Below, in pieces: positions 26,256-35,679 of a stretch of DNA of 64,000 nt. A program made the translations under genes and the position numbers. The DNA is from Streptomyces sp. NBC_00659 (lineage in GTDB: Bacteria > Actinomycetota > Actinomycetes > Streptomycetales > Streptomycetaceae): the NCBI RefSeq assembly GCF_036226925.1, contig NZ_CP109031.1:7502001-7566000 (forward strand). The letters run 5' to 3'. The notes under the pieces are model-generated. The model did not search any database. It saw nothing but the letters and a program-made list of their open reading frames with translations, and had not been told where the DNA came from. The first letter of the stretch is position 1. Every line of letters starts with the position of its first letter.

Positions 26256-27089
26256 TCACGCTCGGGGCCCGATGAAGTGCCTGAGCGTGTCCAGGGCCAG
26301 CTTGTCCGTCACGGCACTTCGACCGGACAGACGGTGAACAAGAACCCAGCCCTGCGGTGAGGCTCCCGCGAAAACCGACGCGCCGCCTGTCGCGCCGTTG
26401 TGCCACAGAAGGCTCCCCGCCTTCTGCCAGGCCGGTGCCGGTTCACCCAGCCTGCGGTCGACAAGCAGGTCGGTGAGGAGGCGGGCGGCGGCCCGGGGAG
26501 TGGCCCACAGCCCGCCGGCGGGAAGAATCGCGCCGTCCATGGTCCATTCCTGCCGAGACCGGCCGAACAGCCCCCTGCGGCACAGTCGTCTGCCGGACGG
26601 CGGATCGGTGGCGACGTCGGCGATACCCAGGGGATCGAGGAGGTGACGGTGCAACAACTCCTCGTACGGGGTTCGGGTGGCCGATACCAGTGCGGCGCCC
26701 AGGAGCGCGTATCCGAGGTTGGAGTATTCCTCGGCCGTCCCCGCGGGAGCCGTGACCAGGGTGTCGAGGTGCCGTACGACCGAGTCCAGGGCGTCGGCGT
26801 CGAAAGCCACGTAGGGATCGCGCCCGCTGATGCCGGGAGGCAGTCGAGGAAGACCCGAGGTGTGCTCGGCAAGCCGGCGCAGGGTGATTCCCGTGCCGCT
26901 GGGCACCGGCAGGAACAGCTCCAGCGGGTCGTCGAGGCTCAGGACTCCGTCGTCGGCCAAGGCGGTCAGGACGGTCGCGGTGAGCGGCTTGGTCAGCGAA
27001 CCGATCTGCACGAACAGGTCGGGGTTGTGGCCGTGTGAGATCTGGGGTGCCCGAAAGCTGCTGAGTATGCAGGTGGGAACTCGACTCAT
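26256..27089 (-). CDS. beta-lactamase-fold serine hydrolase (short)
   Basis: 277 aa; AGGAGG 5 nt before the ATG. Active-site motifs of the class C beta-lactamase/DD-peptidase family are present: S31-L-T-K34, YSN (EEYSNLGYALLGAALV) and HNG (LWHNGATGG). No signal peptide is seen, and the protein is shorter than the usual 350-400 residues because the N-terminal strand region is abbreviated. It is probably a cytoplasmic esterase or amidohydrolase rather than a true beta-lactamase. A 45-codon open frame on the other strand overlaps its 3' end. Confidence 0.82.
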   Translation of the reverse strand: MSRVPTCILSSFRAPQISHGHNPDLFVQIGSLTKPLTATVLTALADDGVLSLDDPLELFLPVPSGTGITLRRLAEHTSGLPRLPPGISGRDPYVAFDADALDSVVRHLDTLVTAPAGTAEEYSNLGYALLGAALVSATRTPYEELLHRHLLDPLGIADVATDPPSGRRLCRRGLFGRSRQEWTMDGAILPAGGLWATPRAAARLLTDLLVDRRLGEPAPAWQKAGSLLWHNGATGGASVFAGASPQGWVLVHRLSGRSAVTDKLALDTLRHFIGPRA

Positions 27090-27257
27090 GATGACCTCCT
27101 GTCCTGTGTTCGGGGCACCGCGCTTGCTGCCTCAAAGACGTCACCAGGTGTGACGGTTGACGGTGCGGGAGGGGTCTGGACCCGACGGATGCGGGGCGGC
27201 GGCCTGCGTGGCATCACGCTTGCCGCCGCTCGGCGAGCGGACACGCGGGGCGCCCGC

Positions 27258-27794
27258 TCAGGCCGACGCGAGCCAGAGTTCGAGGAGGGCCTCCCGCTCC
27301 CGTGACCGGAGGATTCTGGCCGGCCGGGTCTGTTCCCACCACTCGGTCATGACGGTCGGAGTGGCGGTGCCCCGTGTGAAGCGGCTGATCAACTGGCGGG
27401 AGAGATCGACCTCGTGCCCGGAGTAGGCGACGGCGGCGCTGGAGTAGACAGGCGTCAGGACTGTGCCGTCGGGTGAGGTGATGGATACGGTCATCTCGGT
27501 GGGACTGCTCGGCACCCAGGCGTCCAGGGCCGCCGCGGCGAAGCTCGCGGCGTGGGTCGCCCAGCGCTGCAGAGTGGAGCGGACCGGGACTTCGGTGACG
27601 TCGAGGCCCTCTACGTCGGACCACGCCCAGTCACGTTCGTGTGGACCGGTGACGCGGGGCCCTGAGGTCTTGAGCACCACGCAAGGAGCCGGTGCCGTCG
27701 TCGGGGCGCCCACGTATACGCCGTCCGCTGAGACCCAGAACAGTCCCACCGTGGTGCCGTCGTCGTGGGATCGGAGGGGCGGGGTTGCTTCCAT
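27258..27794 (-). CDS. unknown protein downstream of the Sdp-like operon
   Basis: 178 aa from the ATG at 27794, 11 nt after AAGGAGAG. No signal peptide or membrane helix. Recognisable stretches are GTTVGLFWVSADGVYVGAP, then MTVSITSPDGTVLTPV and a C-terminal helix EREALLELWLASA; no family is identified. It lies 96 bp downstream of the HTTM gene on the same strand, so it may belong to that transcript, and an immunity or regulatory role is possible but unsupported. Confidence 0.6.
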   Translation of the reverse strand: MEATPPLRSHDDGTTVGLFWVSADGVYVGAPTTAPAPCVVLKTSGPRVTGPHERDWAWSDVEGLDVTEVPVRSTLQRWATHAASFAAAALDAWVPSSPTEMTVSITSPDGTVLTPVYSSAAVAYSGHEVDLSRQLISRFTRGTATPTVMTEWWEQTRPARILRSREREALLELWLASA

Positions 27795-27890
27795 TGCCTG
27801 ACTGTCTCTCCTTGGTGGACTGCTGCGACCGCGAGCCTGCACGGCGCCCGGTATCGAAGTGCGCCCTTCCGGTCGAAGGCGCCGGGAAGG

Positions 27891-28886
27891 CTACACCGAC
27901 TCCTCCGCGAGCGTGACTTCGACTGCGCGGGCGCCTGGCTCCTTCTCGTTCCGGGCTCTCCGGATCGGCCGGACGGCCAGATTCGCCACGGTGGATGCGG
28001 CCTTGCCGAGTGCCTTGTCGAGAAAGACGAGGTCACAGGCGATCATCGTCAAAGCGAAACCGGTCAGGCCCATGCACAGGCCAATGGCAACGTGGAAGCT
28101 GATCGACATGGCGGCGGCCCAGGGCCGGAGTGCGGGGACCAGAACTCCGAGGGGGAAGTAGACGAGGAAGAGGACGGTCATGTACGTCCCGGCCACAACC
28201 AGGAAATCGTTGTGATAGATGAGGTCCGAGACGCCGGGGAACGCGAACTCCGGAACTCGGAGCACATAGAACAGGGCGGTTCCGTCCTGCCACATCTGTC
28301 CCTGCACCTTGTACAGACCGCTGACGACATACACCAGGCACATCTGCGACGCGATCGCCACAACGCCGAGATTGTGCAGAGGCGTTGCCAACGAACGCAC
28401 ATGCGTCGGCAGGCGTCGGCCGAGCCTTTTCGCGCGGCCTGTGGAAAAGGAGAACCGGTCGTAGCAGCGGGTGGCCAGGAGCATCGGGAGCACCAGGTAG
28501 GCGAGGTTGTCGCCACCGTCGAGCAGGACCGGCTGACGTTCGTAGAGGGACCACAGGAACACCCAGTGGCAGGCGAGTCCGGCCCTGCCGCCGATGCCCA
28601 GGGTGACCATCAGAGCGGTGATCAGGCCCAGATGGAAGACCAGTTGGAACCATGCCTGCGACGAACTCCACGCATACAGGCTGAAGGAGCCGTTGCTGTG
28701 GACCTGCGCAACGAATTCCCGCCATGGAAGAACGGCGTCAGGACCGAAGAGGTAGTCCCGGTCGGCGTACTGGCTGACATAGAACATCAGGCCGACGAAC
28801 CCCAGGAGGGCACGAGTTCCGGAGACGCCGACGACACCGAAGGGTACCGAACTCCACCTGTCGACCGTGGAGATGAACTTCCTCAT
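27891..28886 (-). CDS. HTTM-domain membrane protein (SdpB-like)
   Basis: 331 aa; GGAGG 7 nt before the ATG at 28886, which overlaps the upstream stop (ATGA). About six to eight membrane helices. The HTTM family pattern (horizontally transferred transmembrane domain, related to vitamin-K gamma-carboxylase) is clear: VLPWREFVAQVHSNGSFSLYAW, SLYERQPVLLDGGDNLAYLVLPMLLA, then YVVSGLYKVQGQMWQDGTALFYVL. SdpB of Bacillus subtilis, needed to mature the SDP cannibalism toxin, belongs to this family. Being last in a coupled trio with a small secreted peptide, it is probably a maturation factor. Confidence 0.8.
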   Translation of the reverse strand: MRKFISTVDRWSSVPFGVVGVSGTRALLGFVGLMFYVSQYADRDYLFGPDAVLPWREFVAQVHSNGSFSLYAWSSSQAWFQLVFHLGLITALMVTLGIGGRAGLACHWVFLWSLYERQPVLLDGGDNLAYLVLPMLLATRCYDRFSFSTGRAKRLGRRLPTHVRSLATPLHNLGVVAIASQMCLVYVVSGLYKVQGQMWQDGTALFYVLRVPEFAFPGVSDLIYHNDFLVVAGTYMTVLFLVYFPLGVLVPALRPWAAAMSISFHVAIGLCMGLTGFALTMIACDLVFLDKALGKAASTVANLAVRPIRRARNEKEPGARAVEVTLAEESV

Positions 28887-29521
28887 CCGAGGTCCTCCGT
28901 ATTCCGCCAGTTCAGATCCTCGAACCGGGTCGTGCCCCTGGCGGAGGAATCCTTGCGCCGCGACCACGAAGGCAGCTCGTGTACGTACATGCGCACCTGC
29001 ACGGCGGAAGGCGAGCCGTCACACACCTTCGGCAGCTGGGACAGCGAGTAGCGCGCCAGGAAGGTCTCCGCCTCCTTCCGTGAAGTCTTCTCGTAAGGAA
29101 GGAGAGGAACCGGTCTCTTCTTCTTCTCCACTTCCTTGTTTCGAAGCCGCGCCAGAACCGGATCGGGACTGTCCATCTGCGTGATGGTCCCGCTGACGAG
29201 CCGGTTGATGCGAGGCGGAAAGAAGCGGTCATGCTGAACTGTGGCCACGTAAGGGCGGGAGACGTCATAGAAACCGGTGGCCCTGCCGTTCGCGCACTTG
29301 GCCCGCGCGAGAATGCCACGGTCGTCCGACAGGGGGTCCGGGGCGAAAAGCATCCAGTTCTGCGACAGATAGGGTTCCGTCAGCGCGTTGATCTCGTCGT
29401 AGTAGCGCAGCTTGACGGGATTCAGGGGCGTCTGGGTCAACGCGGCGACGGACAGGTAGGCGCCCAGGAGGGCGGCCCCGGCAATGAGGACCGCCCTCCT
29501 GAGGACAACGTGCTCGGTCAC
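28883..29521 (-). CDS. DUF5819-type membrane-anchored protein (SdpA-like position)
   Basis: 212 aa. The GTG at 29521 overlaps the stop of the peptide gene (GTGA) and the gene's own stop overlaps the HTTM start. One N-terminal membrane helix (residues 8-28) is followed by an extracellular domain with QNWMLFAPDP at 54-63, the signature QNW..FAP(N/D)P of DUF5819, also reminiscent of SdpA. In sdp systems SdpA works with SdpB to process pro-SdpC. Function here is inferred from this layout, not from a catalytic motif. Confidence 0.72.
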   Translation of the reverse strand: MTEHVVLRRAVLIAGAALLGAYLSVAALTQTPLNPVKLRYYDEINALTEPYLSQNWMLFAPDPLSDDRGILARAKCANGRATGFYDVSRPYVATVQHDRFFPPRINRLVSGTITQMDSPDPVLARLRNKEVEKKKRPVPLLPYEKTSRKEAETFLARYSLSQLPKVCDGSPSAVQVRMYVHELPSWSRRKDSSARGTTRFEDLNWRNTEDLG

Positions 29522-29841
29522 TTGTCGAAGACCGTGTCGACCGCCTCGACCCCGTCGACACCCTTGGCAGGCGCCACATGAGTCCCGAAGAAGTCGTTGG
29601 CCACCTGACCGGCCGCCTTCGCCACATGCGGGCAGGCCGCACGACCGTGGACCACGGCCTTGCCCGCGACCTTGCCCAGAAGACTGCCCAAGCCCGCGGG
29701 CGCCCTCTCGACGCCCGGCCGGACAACCGCCGGAGCGGAATCCGCCTGCGGCGCGGCGGCTTGCGCGGTCCCCTGCATGCTGAGCACAGCCGCGACGCCA
29801 CCCATGGTGATGCCGGCCACGGCGAACAGCTTCTTCTTCAT
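29518..29841 (-). CDS. small secreted peptide precursor, putative Sdp-like toxin
   Basis: 107 aa; AAGGAGAG lies just upstream of the ATG. A signal peptide MKKKLFAVAGITMGGVAAVL... ends at TAQA-A (after residue 28). The mature part starts Pro/Ala-rich, then has an amphipathic, small-residue-rich segment GLGSLLGKVAGKAVVHGRAAC and PHVAKAAGQVANDFFG with one cysteine (Cys70), and an acidic tail ending VFDK. It is first in a three-gene coupled unit with DUF5819 and HTTM proteins. The toxin role is inference by analogy with SdpC; a single Cys rules out the intramolecular disulfide of B. subtilis SDP. Confidence 0.65.
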   Translation of the reverse strand: MKKKLFAVAGITMGGVAAVLSMQGTAQAAAPQADSAPAVVRPGVERAPAGLGSLLGKVAGKAVVHGRAACPHVAKAAGQVANDFFGTHVAPAKGVDGVEAVDTVFDK

Positions 29842-30439
29842 CTTCTCTCCTTGCGCCTGTCGAATTCCGATCAGGCTTTCCCGATGCTCGGCGCATGCCG
29901 AGCCATAGAAGAAGGAAGGAATGTTGACAGCACAGAACAGTGCCGCCGATGCCGGTGCTTCGCACACATCAAAAGCACCCGGCTCCCCCTACTGGCACGG
30001 GGTCGCTGCGGCATGTGGTCAGCATGCCGCAGTGCCGGTACCGGATATCCGGTACCCCAGCGCCGTCCCCGTTGGCTCGAATACTGGCACAACTCGAATT
30101 TATGTTTCTCGCCGGTAACACCCCGGGGTGACTGAAAACGATCAATGAAACCGGCCGATGGCGCCCGAAATGATCCAAAATTCAATATTTACTTCTACTC
30201 AAAACTGGACATGCCCGAAGCTCTTCTGTTGATCATGGACCGGCGCCCCTCCGATCCCTGCCGGGAACGGCTTGGCCGAAAGTGCACCCTCCCGCTGGAG
30301 CCCGTACGCCCTGATGCCCCCTCAAGGTCCGGTGCCGGCGTCCGGGCCGTGTACTCAGGGCCGGAGGATGGAAATACGGCCCCACGGCCACTTTGATGTC
30401 CGATGGGCCGACCGGCGCACACGAACACCGAGGTTGCAG
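29842..30439. other. 598-bp AT-richer divergent region
   Basis: It lies between the peptide operon (minus) and the second GGT gene (plus). The stretch 30060-30235 is markedly AT-richer than the rest of the window (for example TTCAATATTTACTTC). Features seen: a CTCGGC-gcat-GCCGAG hairpin (29887-29902) in the peptide leader, the two dyads at 30008-30056, and no convincing gene; short open frames here lack third-position bias. Confidence 0.6.
30008..30056. promoter_or_regulatory. adjacent 23-bp dyad and perfect 20-bp palindrome
   Basis: GCGGCATG-tggtcag-CATGCCGC (30008-30030) is followed 6 bp later by GGTACCGGATATCCGGTACC (30037-30056), which is fully self-complementary. They lie about 170-215 bp upstream of the peptide gene. 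They are strong candidate operators for the peptide operon; no regulator gene is adjacent. Confidence 0.55.
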
Positions 30440-32263
30440 ATGCTCTTCACGACTCGTCCGACCCTCCAGGGCACCTTCGGCATGGTGTCCTCCACACACT
30501 GGCTCGCCTCGCAGTCCGCGATGGCCGTTCTGGAGGACGGCGGCAACGCCTACGACGCCGCCGTCGCGGCCGGTTTCGTCCTGCACGTCGTGGAACCCCA
30601 TCTCAACGGGCCCGCGGGCGAGGTCCCGATCATCCTGGCCCCCGCGGACGGCCCCGTGCGGGTGCTCTGCGGGCAGGGCGTCGCGCCCGCCGGAGCGACC
30701 GTCGCCCACTACAGGAGCCTCGGCCTGGAGCTCGTACCCGGTACGGGCCCGCTCGCCGCCGCCGTGCCGGGCGCGTTCGACGCCTGGATGCTGCTGCTGC
30801 GCGACCACGGCACCAAACCGCTCGCCGACGTCCTGAAGTACGCCATCGGATACGCCGAGGACGGGCACACGCCGGTGGAGCGCGTCGGCGAGACGGTGGA
30901 GGCGGTACGCGCGCTGTTCGAGGCGGAGTGGATCTCGTCGGCCGAGGTGTATCTGCCGGGCGGCAGGTCGCCGCGCCCCGGTGAGCTGTTCCGCAATCCG
31001 GCCCTCGCCGCGACCTGGCGGAGGCTGCTCGACGAGGTCTCCGGCGCCGGGGACCGGGTCGCCGAGATCGACGCGGCACGGGAGGTGTGGCGCTGCGGCT
31101 TCATCGCCGAGGCCCTGGTCCGGCAGGCCCGGCGGCCCACCATGGACACCAGCGGCGAGCGCCACACCGGCACCCTGACAGCCGCCGACCTGGCCGGCTG
31201 GTCCGCGGCCTACGAGGCCCCGGCGACGTACGACTGGCGGGGCTGGACCCTGTGCAAGGCGGGCCCCTGGAGCCAGGGCCCTGTCCTCCTCCAGCAACTG
31301 GCGCTGCTTCCGCCCGAACTGCCCCGCTACGGTTCGGCCGAGTACGTCCATCTGCTCGTCGAGGGCTGCAAGCTCGCCATGGCCGACCGGGAGGCCTGGT
31401 ACGGCGACGCGGCCGAGGTACCGCTCGGCGACCTGCTGTCGGAGCCCTACAACGCCGCCCGGCGGTCACTCGTCGGCGACAAGGCGTCGTACGAACTGCG
31501 CCCCGGCAGTCCCGGCGGCCGGGAGCCGCAGCTGAGCGGGCACGCGCGCGTGGTGGCCGCCGAGGAGTCCGGCTTCGACGCGCTCGCGGTGCCCGGCGCC
31601 GGTGAGCCCACCATGGGCCGCGCGGCCGCGGACCCCGTGGTGGCGCCCGACGGAGGCACCCGGGGCGACACCTGCCACCTGGATGTCGTCGACCGCTGGG
31701 GCAACATGGTCGCCGCCACGCCCAGCGGCGGCTGGCTCCAGTCCAACCCGGTCGTCCCCGAACTGGGTTTCCCGCTCGGCACGCGGCTCCAGATGGCCTG
31801 GCTGGAGGAGGGGCTGCCCAACTCCCTGACCCCGGGCCGCCGGCCCCGCACCACGCTGACGCCCTCCGTGGCGCTGCGCGACGGCGTGCCCGTCATGGCG
31901 TTCGGTACCCCCGGCGGCGATCAGCAGGACCAGTGGCAGACGCACTTCTTCCTGTCCGTGGCGCTGCGCCCGCAGGTGCGCGGCGGACTCGACCTCCAGG
32001 GCGCGATCGACGCCCCGAACTGGCACAACGACAGCTTTCCGGGCTCCTTCTATCCGCGCGGTATGCGTCCGGGCAGCCTCACCGTCGAGTCCCGCACGGA
32101 CGAGGGGGTCGTCGAGGAACTGCGCCGCCGGGGCCACGACGTCACGGTCGTCGAAGGCTGGTCCGAGGGGCGGCTGTGCGCGGTGGCCCGCGATCCCGGG
32201 ACCGGCATCCTGTCGGCGGGGGCCAACGCGCGCGGGATGCAGGGGTACGCGGTCGGCCGCTGA
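30440..32263 (+). CDS. gamma-glutamyltransferase-like Ntn hydrolase, cytoplasmic type
   Basis: 607 aa from the ATG at 30440, 7 nt after GAGG; the frame continues upstream but without coding composition. There is no signal peptide, unlike the GGT at 2817. The core matches the GGT fold: MVSSTHWLASQSAMAVLEDGGNAYDAAVAAGFVLHVVEPHLNG, and the autocleavage Thr411 in GDTCHLDVVDRWGN. The usual TTH is TCH and the glutathione-binding residues are poorly kept, as in YwrD or acylase-like relatives. It may cleave a gamma-glutamyl or acyl-amide compound inside the cell. Confidence 0.85.
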   Translation: MLFTTRPTLQGTFGMVSSTHWLASQSAMAVLEDGGNAYDAAVAAGFVLHVVEPHLNGPAGEVPIILAPADGPVRVLCGQGVAPAGATVAHYRSLGLELVPGTGPLAAAVPGAFDAWMLLLRDHGTKPLADVLKYAIGYAEDGHTPVERVGETVEAVRALFEAEWISSAEVYLPGGRSPRPGELFRNPALAATWRRLLDEVSGAGDRVAEIDAAREVWRCGFIAEALVRQARRPTMDTSGERHTGTLTAADLAGWSAAYEAPATYDWRGWTLCKAGPWSQGPVLLQQLALLPPELPRYGSAEYVHLLVEGCKLAMADREAWYGDAAEVPLGDLLSEPYNAARRSLVGDKASYELRPGSPGGREPQLSGHARVVAAEESGFDALAVPGAGEPTMGRAAADPVVAPDGGTRGDTCHLDVVDRWGNMVAATPSGGWLQSNPVVPELGFPLGTRLQMAWLEEGLPNSLTPGRRPRTTLTPSVALRDGVPVMAFGTPGGDQQDQWQTHFFLSVALRPQVRGGLDLQGAIDAPNWHNDSFPGSFYPRGMRPGSLTVESRTDEGVVEELRRRGHDVTVVEGWSEGRLCAVARDPGTGILSAGANARGMQGYAVGR

Positions 32264-32495
32264 GGCCCGTCGGGGCACCGGCGCCTGTTCCGCCACCGAT
32301 GGCCGTCTCGTCACCGACGGCTGTCCCGCCACCCGCGCCCGTAACGGGCATCCCCCGCACCCGTGCCGGGCATCCCCCGACGCCGGGATCCCGGGTCGGT
32401 GCCAGTGATCGTCTGGCCCCGGGAATTCATGGTGATTCCACCCGGAGTACCCCGGAGGGGTGAGGATTGTCAGTGACACGTGCTGTCATGGAGCC

Positions 32496-33365
32496 ATGAT
32501 CGAAGACATCATCGAAACCATCGACGAGTTTCTCGCCCACCGCGCGTCCGACGTGGAACACGCCGTCCGCCAGGCCGCCGCCGCCGAGATCATGCCCCGG
32601 TTCCGGCAGCTCTCCGCGGACGAGATCGACCAGAAGTCCGGCCCGCACGACCTCGTGACGGACGCCGACCGCCTGGCCGAGAAGTACCTCACCGAGGCCC
32701 TCACCGCGCTGCTGCCCGGTTCGGTCGTCGTCGGCGAGGAGGCGGTGCACGCCGACCCGGCGACCTACGAGGCGATCCAGGGCACGGCCCCCGTCTGGAT
32801 CGTCGACCCCGTCGACGGCACCAGGCAGTTCGTGCACGGCGACTCCGGGTTCTGCACGCTGGTCGCGCTCGTGCTGGACGGCGTGGTGCTGGCCTCGTGG
32901 ACGTACGCGCCCGCGCGCGACGAATTCGCCACCGCGATACGGGGGCGCGGGGCCGTGCTCGACGGCGTGCCGCTGCGCTGCGGTTCGCCGGAGCCCGGCC
33001 GTGACCTCGACATCGCGACCTCCCACCCGGACTACACCACGGACGAGCAGAAGCGAGCACTCCTCGGACTGCGCGTCGAGGGCGTCGTCCCGCGGCCGTG
33101 CGGTTCGGCCGGCCTGGAGTATCTGGCCATAGCCCGCGGCGAGTTGGACGCCACCGCGTTCAGCTGGGAGGCGGCCTGGGATCACGCGGCGGGACTCCTG
33201 CTCGTCGAGGAGGCGGGCGGCGCCCACCTGACGCTCGGCGGCGAGCCGTTCCGTGTCACCGGGGGCAACGCCCTGCCGTTCACGGCGGCCCGGGACGAGG
33301 CCACGGCCCGCCGGGTGACCGCCCTGCTGGCGGCACCGTCCGAGCAGGTGGCTGTCGGCGCCTGA
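32496..33365 (+). CDS. inositol-monophosphatase-family phosphatase
   Basis: 289 aa from the ATG at 32496; a GTG at 32460 would add 12 residues. All metal-site motifs of the IMPase/CysQ/FBPase superfamily are present: [29 protein letters not shown] and [20 protein letters not shown]. It is a Mg-dependent phosphatase acting on inositol phosphate, histidinol phosphate, PAP or a similar small phosphate; sequence alone does not decide. The 232 bp before it hold short GGGCATCCCCC repeats and no gene. Confidence 0.88.
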   Translation: MIEDIIETIDEFLAHRASDVEHAVRQAAAAEIMPRFRQLSADEIDQKSGPHDLVTDADRLAEKYLTEALTALLPGSVVVGEEAVHADPATYEAIQGTAPVWIVDPVDGTRQFVHGDSGFCTLVALVLDGVVLASWTYAPARDEFATAIRGRGAVLDGVPLRCGSPEPGRDLDIATSHPDYTTDEQKRALLGLRVEGVVPRPCGSAGLEYLAIARGELDATAFSWEAAWDHAAGLLLVEEAGGAHLTLGGEPFRVTGGNALPFTAARDEATARRVTALLAAPSEQVAVGA

Positions 33366-33521
33366 GCGGGAGATCCCCGGCCCCGCGCGGGCCGGGGATC
33401 CGGTGCGGCGGCCGTCGCACGGTACGGGGCGATTCCCTCCAACGCCCCGTACCGTCAAGGCTGTCAGTCCTCCGGCATATCCTGATGCTCAGTGGCCGTC
33501 GGCTGACAAAGGAGTCCGAAG

Positions 33522-34940
33522 GTGCCGTCGATGCTCGATGCGGTCGTGGTGGGTGCGGGGCCGAACGGACTGACGGCTGCCGTGGAGCTGGCCCGCCGGG
33601 GCTTCTCCGTGGCCGTGTTCGAGGCCCGCGACACGGTGGGCGGGGGATCGCGCACCGAAGAGCTGACCCTGCCCGGTTTCCGGCACGATCCGTGCGCGGC
33701 GGCGCATCCGCTCGGCGTCAACTCGCCCGCCTTCCGGGCGATGCCCCTGGAGCGCTACGGCCTGGAGTGGCTGCACGCCGAGCTCCCCATGGCCCACCCG
33801 TTCCCGGACGGTTCGGCGGCGGTGCTCGCGCGGTCGGTGGCCGAGACGGCGGCCTCCTTCGGGCCGCGCGACGCGGGCGCGTACCGCAGGCTCGTCGCGC
33901 CGTTCCTGAGCAAGTGGGACACCCTGGCGCACGACTTCATGTCACTGCCGCTGACCGCGCTGCCCCGGGACCCCGTCACCCTCGCCCGCTTCGGTCTGGC
34001 CGGGCTGCCGCCGTCGACCTGGCTGATGCGCCGCTTCCGCGACGAGCGGGCCAGAGCCCTGTTCGCCGGTCTGGTGGCGCACGTCATGGCCCCACTGGAA
34101 GGAATCGCCACGGGCGCCGTCGGCCTGGTCTTCGCGCTGGCCGCGCACGCCCGGGGGTGGCCCGTCGCACGCGGCGGCTCCCAGTCCATCTCGGACGCGC
34201 TGACCGCGTATCTCCAGGACCTCGGCGGCACCGTCCACACCGACTACGAGGTCAAGCGCCTGGACGATCTGCCCCCCGCGCGGGCCTACGTCTTCGACAC
34301 CTCGCCCAAGGCGCTGGCCCGTATCGCGGGTTTCGGGCGGTACTACGAGGGCTATCGGTACGGGGCGGGCGCCTTCAAGATCGACTACGCGCTGGACGGG
34401 CCCGTGCCCTGGACCGCCGAGCAGGCCCGTGTCGCCGGGACCGTCCAGGTCGGGGCGAGCCGGGCGGAGATCGGCACCGCGCTGCGCGCGGCCTCGCGCG
34501 AGGGCCGGGCACCCGACGCGCCGTTCCTGATCACGGTGCAGCCGAGCGTCGTGGACCCGTCGCGTGCCCCCGAGGGCAAACAGGTCTTCTGGGCCTACGG
34601 CCATGTCCCGAACGGCTGGACCGGAGACCTCACGGACGCGATCGAGCGCCAGCTGGAGCGGTTCGCGCCGGGCTTCCGCGACCGGGTCCTGGCCCGCGCG
34701 ACCGCCGGACCGCCCCTGCTCGCGGCCCGCAACGCCAACTACGTGGGCGGCGACATCGCCTGCGGCGCAGCCTCCGGACTCCAGCTCATGCTCCGCCCCA
34801 GACTGTCCCTGTCCCCGTACAGCACCCCGCACCCCGCCGTCTTCCTGTGCTCCTCGGCCACCCCGCCCGGTCCCGGAGTGCACGGGATGTCGGGGCACAA
34901 CGCGGCGAAGGCCGTCTGGAGGAGGCTGAGAGAGTCATGA
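33522..34940 (+). CDS. FAD-dependent oxidoreductase, phytoene-desaturase-like
   Basis: 472 aa. AAAGGAG is 7 nt before the GTG at 33522 and 16 nt before the ATG at 33531, so GTG is the start. An N-terminal Rossmann dinucleotide-binding motif ([20 protein letters not shown]...[22 protein letters not shown]) and a C-terminal flavin loop ([12 protein letters not shown]) are those of the CrtI/retinol-saturase-like amine-oxidase superfamily. The substrate is unknown; no carotenoid genes are nearby. The next gene, a macrodomain protein, overlaps it by ATGA. Confidence 0.85.
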   Translation: MPSMLDAVVVGAGPNGLTAAVELARRGFSVAVFEARDTVGGGSRTEELTLPGFRHDPCAAAHPLGVNSPAFRAMPLERYGLEWLHAELPMAHPFPDGSAAVLARSVAETAASFGPRDAGAYRRLVAPFLSKWDTLAHDFMSLPLTALPRDPVTLARFGLAGLPPSTWLMRRFRDERARALFAGLVAHVMAPLEGIATGAVGLVFALAAHARGWPVARGGSQSISDALTAYLQDLGGTVHTDYEVKRLDDLPPARAYVFDTSPKALARIAGFGRYYEGYRYGAGAFKIDYALDGPVPWTAEQARVAGTVQVGASRAEIGTALRAASREGRAPDAPFLITVQPSVVDPSRAPEGKQVFWAYGHVPNGWTGDLTDAIERQLERFAPGFRDRVLARATAGPPLLAARNANYVGGDIACGAASGLQLMLRPRLSLSPYSTPHPAVFLCSSATPPGPGVHGMSGHNAAKAVWRRLRES

Positions 34941-35443
34941 CCACGATCACGCTGGTGCAGGGCGACATCACCCGGCAGAGCGTCGACGCCGTAGTCAACG
35001 CGGCGAACTCCTCGCTGCTCGGCGGCGGGGGTGTGGACGGAGCCATTCACCGCCGCGGCGGCCCGGCCGTTCTCGCCGCGTGCCGCGAACTACGGGCCGG
35101 TCACTACGGCAAGGGCCTGGCGACCGGCCGGGCCGTCGCCACGACCGCGGGCGACCTCGACGCCCGCTGGGTGATCCACACCGTGGGTCCCCGCTACGCC
35201 CGGGAGGACGACCGGTCGGAGCTGCTGGCCTCCTGCTACCGGGAGTCGCTGCGGGTCGCCGACGAGCTCGGAGCCCGTACGGTCGCCTTCCCCGCCGTCT
35301 CCGCGGGCATCTACGGCTGGCCGATGGACGACGCGGCGCGCATCGCGGTGGAGACCGTCCGGGCCGCCGAGACCGACGTCGAGGAGATCCGCTTCGTACT
35401 CTTCGACGAACGCGCGTACGACGCGTTCGCCGGGCAGCTGTGA
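34937..35443 (+). CDS. macrodomain ADP-ribose/O-acetyl-ADP-ribose hydrolase
   Basis: 168 aa, a single macrodomain of MacroD/YmdB type: [37 protein letters not shown], then [23 protein letters not shown] and [15 protein letters not shown]. The catalytic loop [17 protein letters not shown] is complete, so it should bind ADP-ribose and deacetylate O-acetyl-ADP-ribose or remove mono-ADP-ribose from proteins. It is translationally coupled to the upstream FAD enzyme. A sirtuin, which makes O-acetyl-ADP-ribose, lies elsewhere in the window (50880). Confidence 0.9.
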   Translation: MTTITLVQGDITRQSVDAVVNAANSSLLGGGGVDGAIHRRGGPAVLAACRELRAGHYGKGLATGRAVATTAGDLDARWVIHTVGPRYAREDDRSELLASCYRESLRVADELGARTVAFPAVSAGIYGWPMDDAARIAVETVRAAETDVEEIRFVLFDERAYDAFAGQL

Positions 35444-35679
35444 CGAGCAGCCGGACACCCGGCGCCGCGTTCTGAGCGAACCGGGGTGCGCGGCCCGGGC
35501 CGCCGAGTCCGGCTCGGGGGTGCTGGGTCCTGCGGCGGTCGGGCGTCCCGCCCCTCGCTCGTGCGGCCCGGTCACTCCCGCGGGCCGTAGAGGCGCGCGG
35601 ATTGCTGATGCCCGCGGAGTGGCGGTGGCGTGCGGAGGGGGTTGGGGCCTGCGGATCGCCGAGGCGCGTGCCTGGCCGG

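Noticed and set aside
26138..26275. 45-codon open frame MTPEDVSTYSTTEGRGRKPP...
   Set aside because: Moderate GC3 bias but no ribosome-binding site, no recognisable domain, and it overlaps the convergent serine-hydrolase end. Possibly a remnant; not strong enough to annotate.
26256..27089. True beta-lactamase resistance gene
   Set aside because: Motifs are those of the wider serine-hydrolase family; no signal peptide and short length argue against a periplasmic/secreted beta-lactamase.
30145..30396. 83-residue open frame in the AT-richer region (KFNIYFYSKLDMPEALLLIMDR)
   Set aside because: No ribosome-binding site and no family match; composition does not match coding DNA of this organism.
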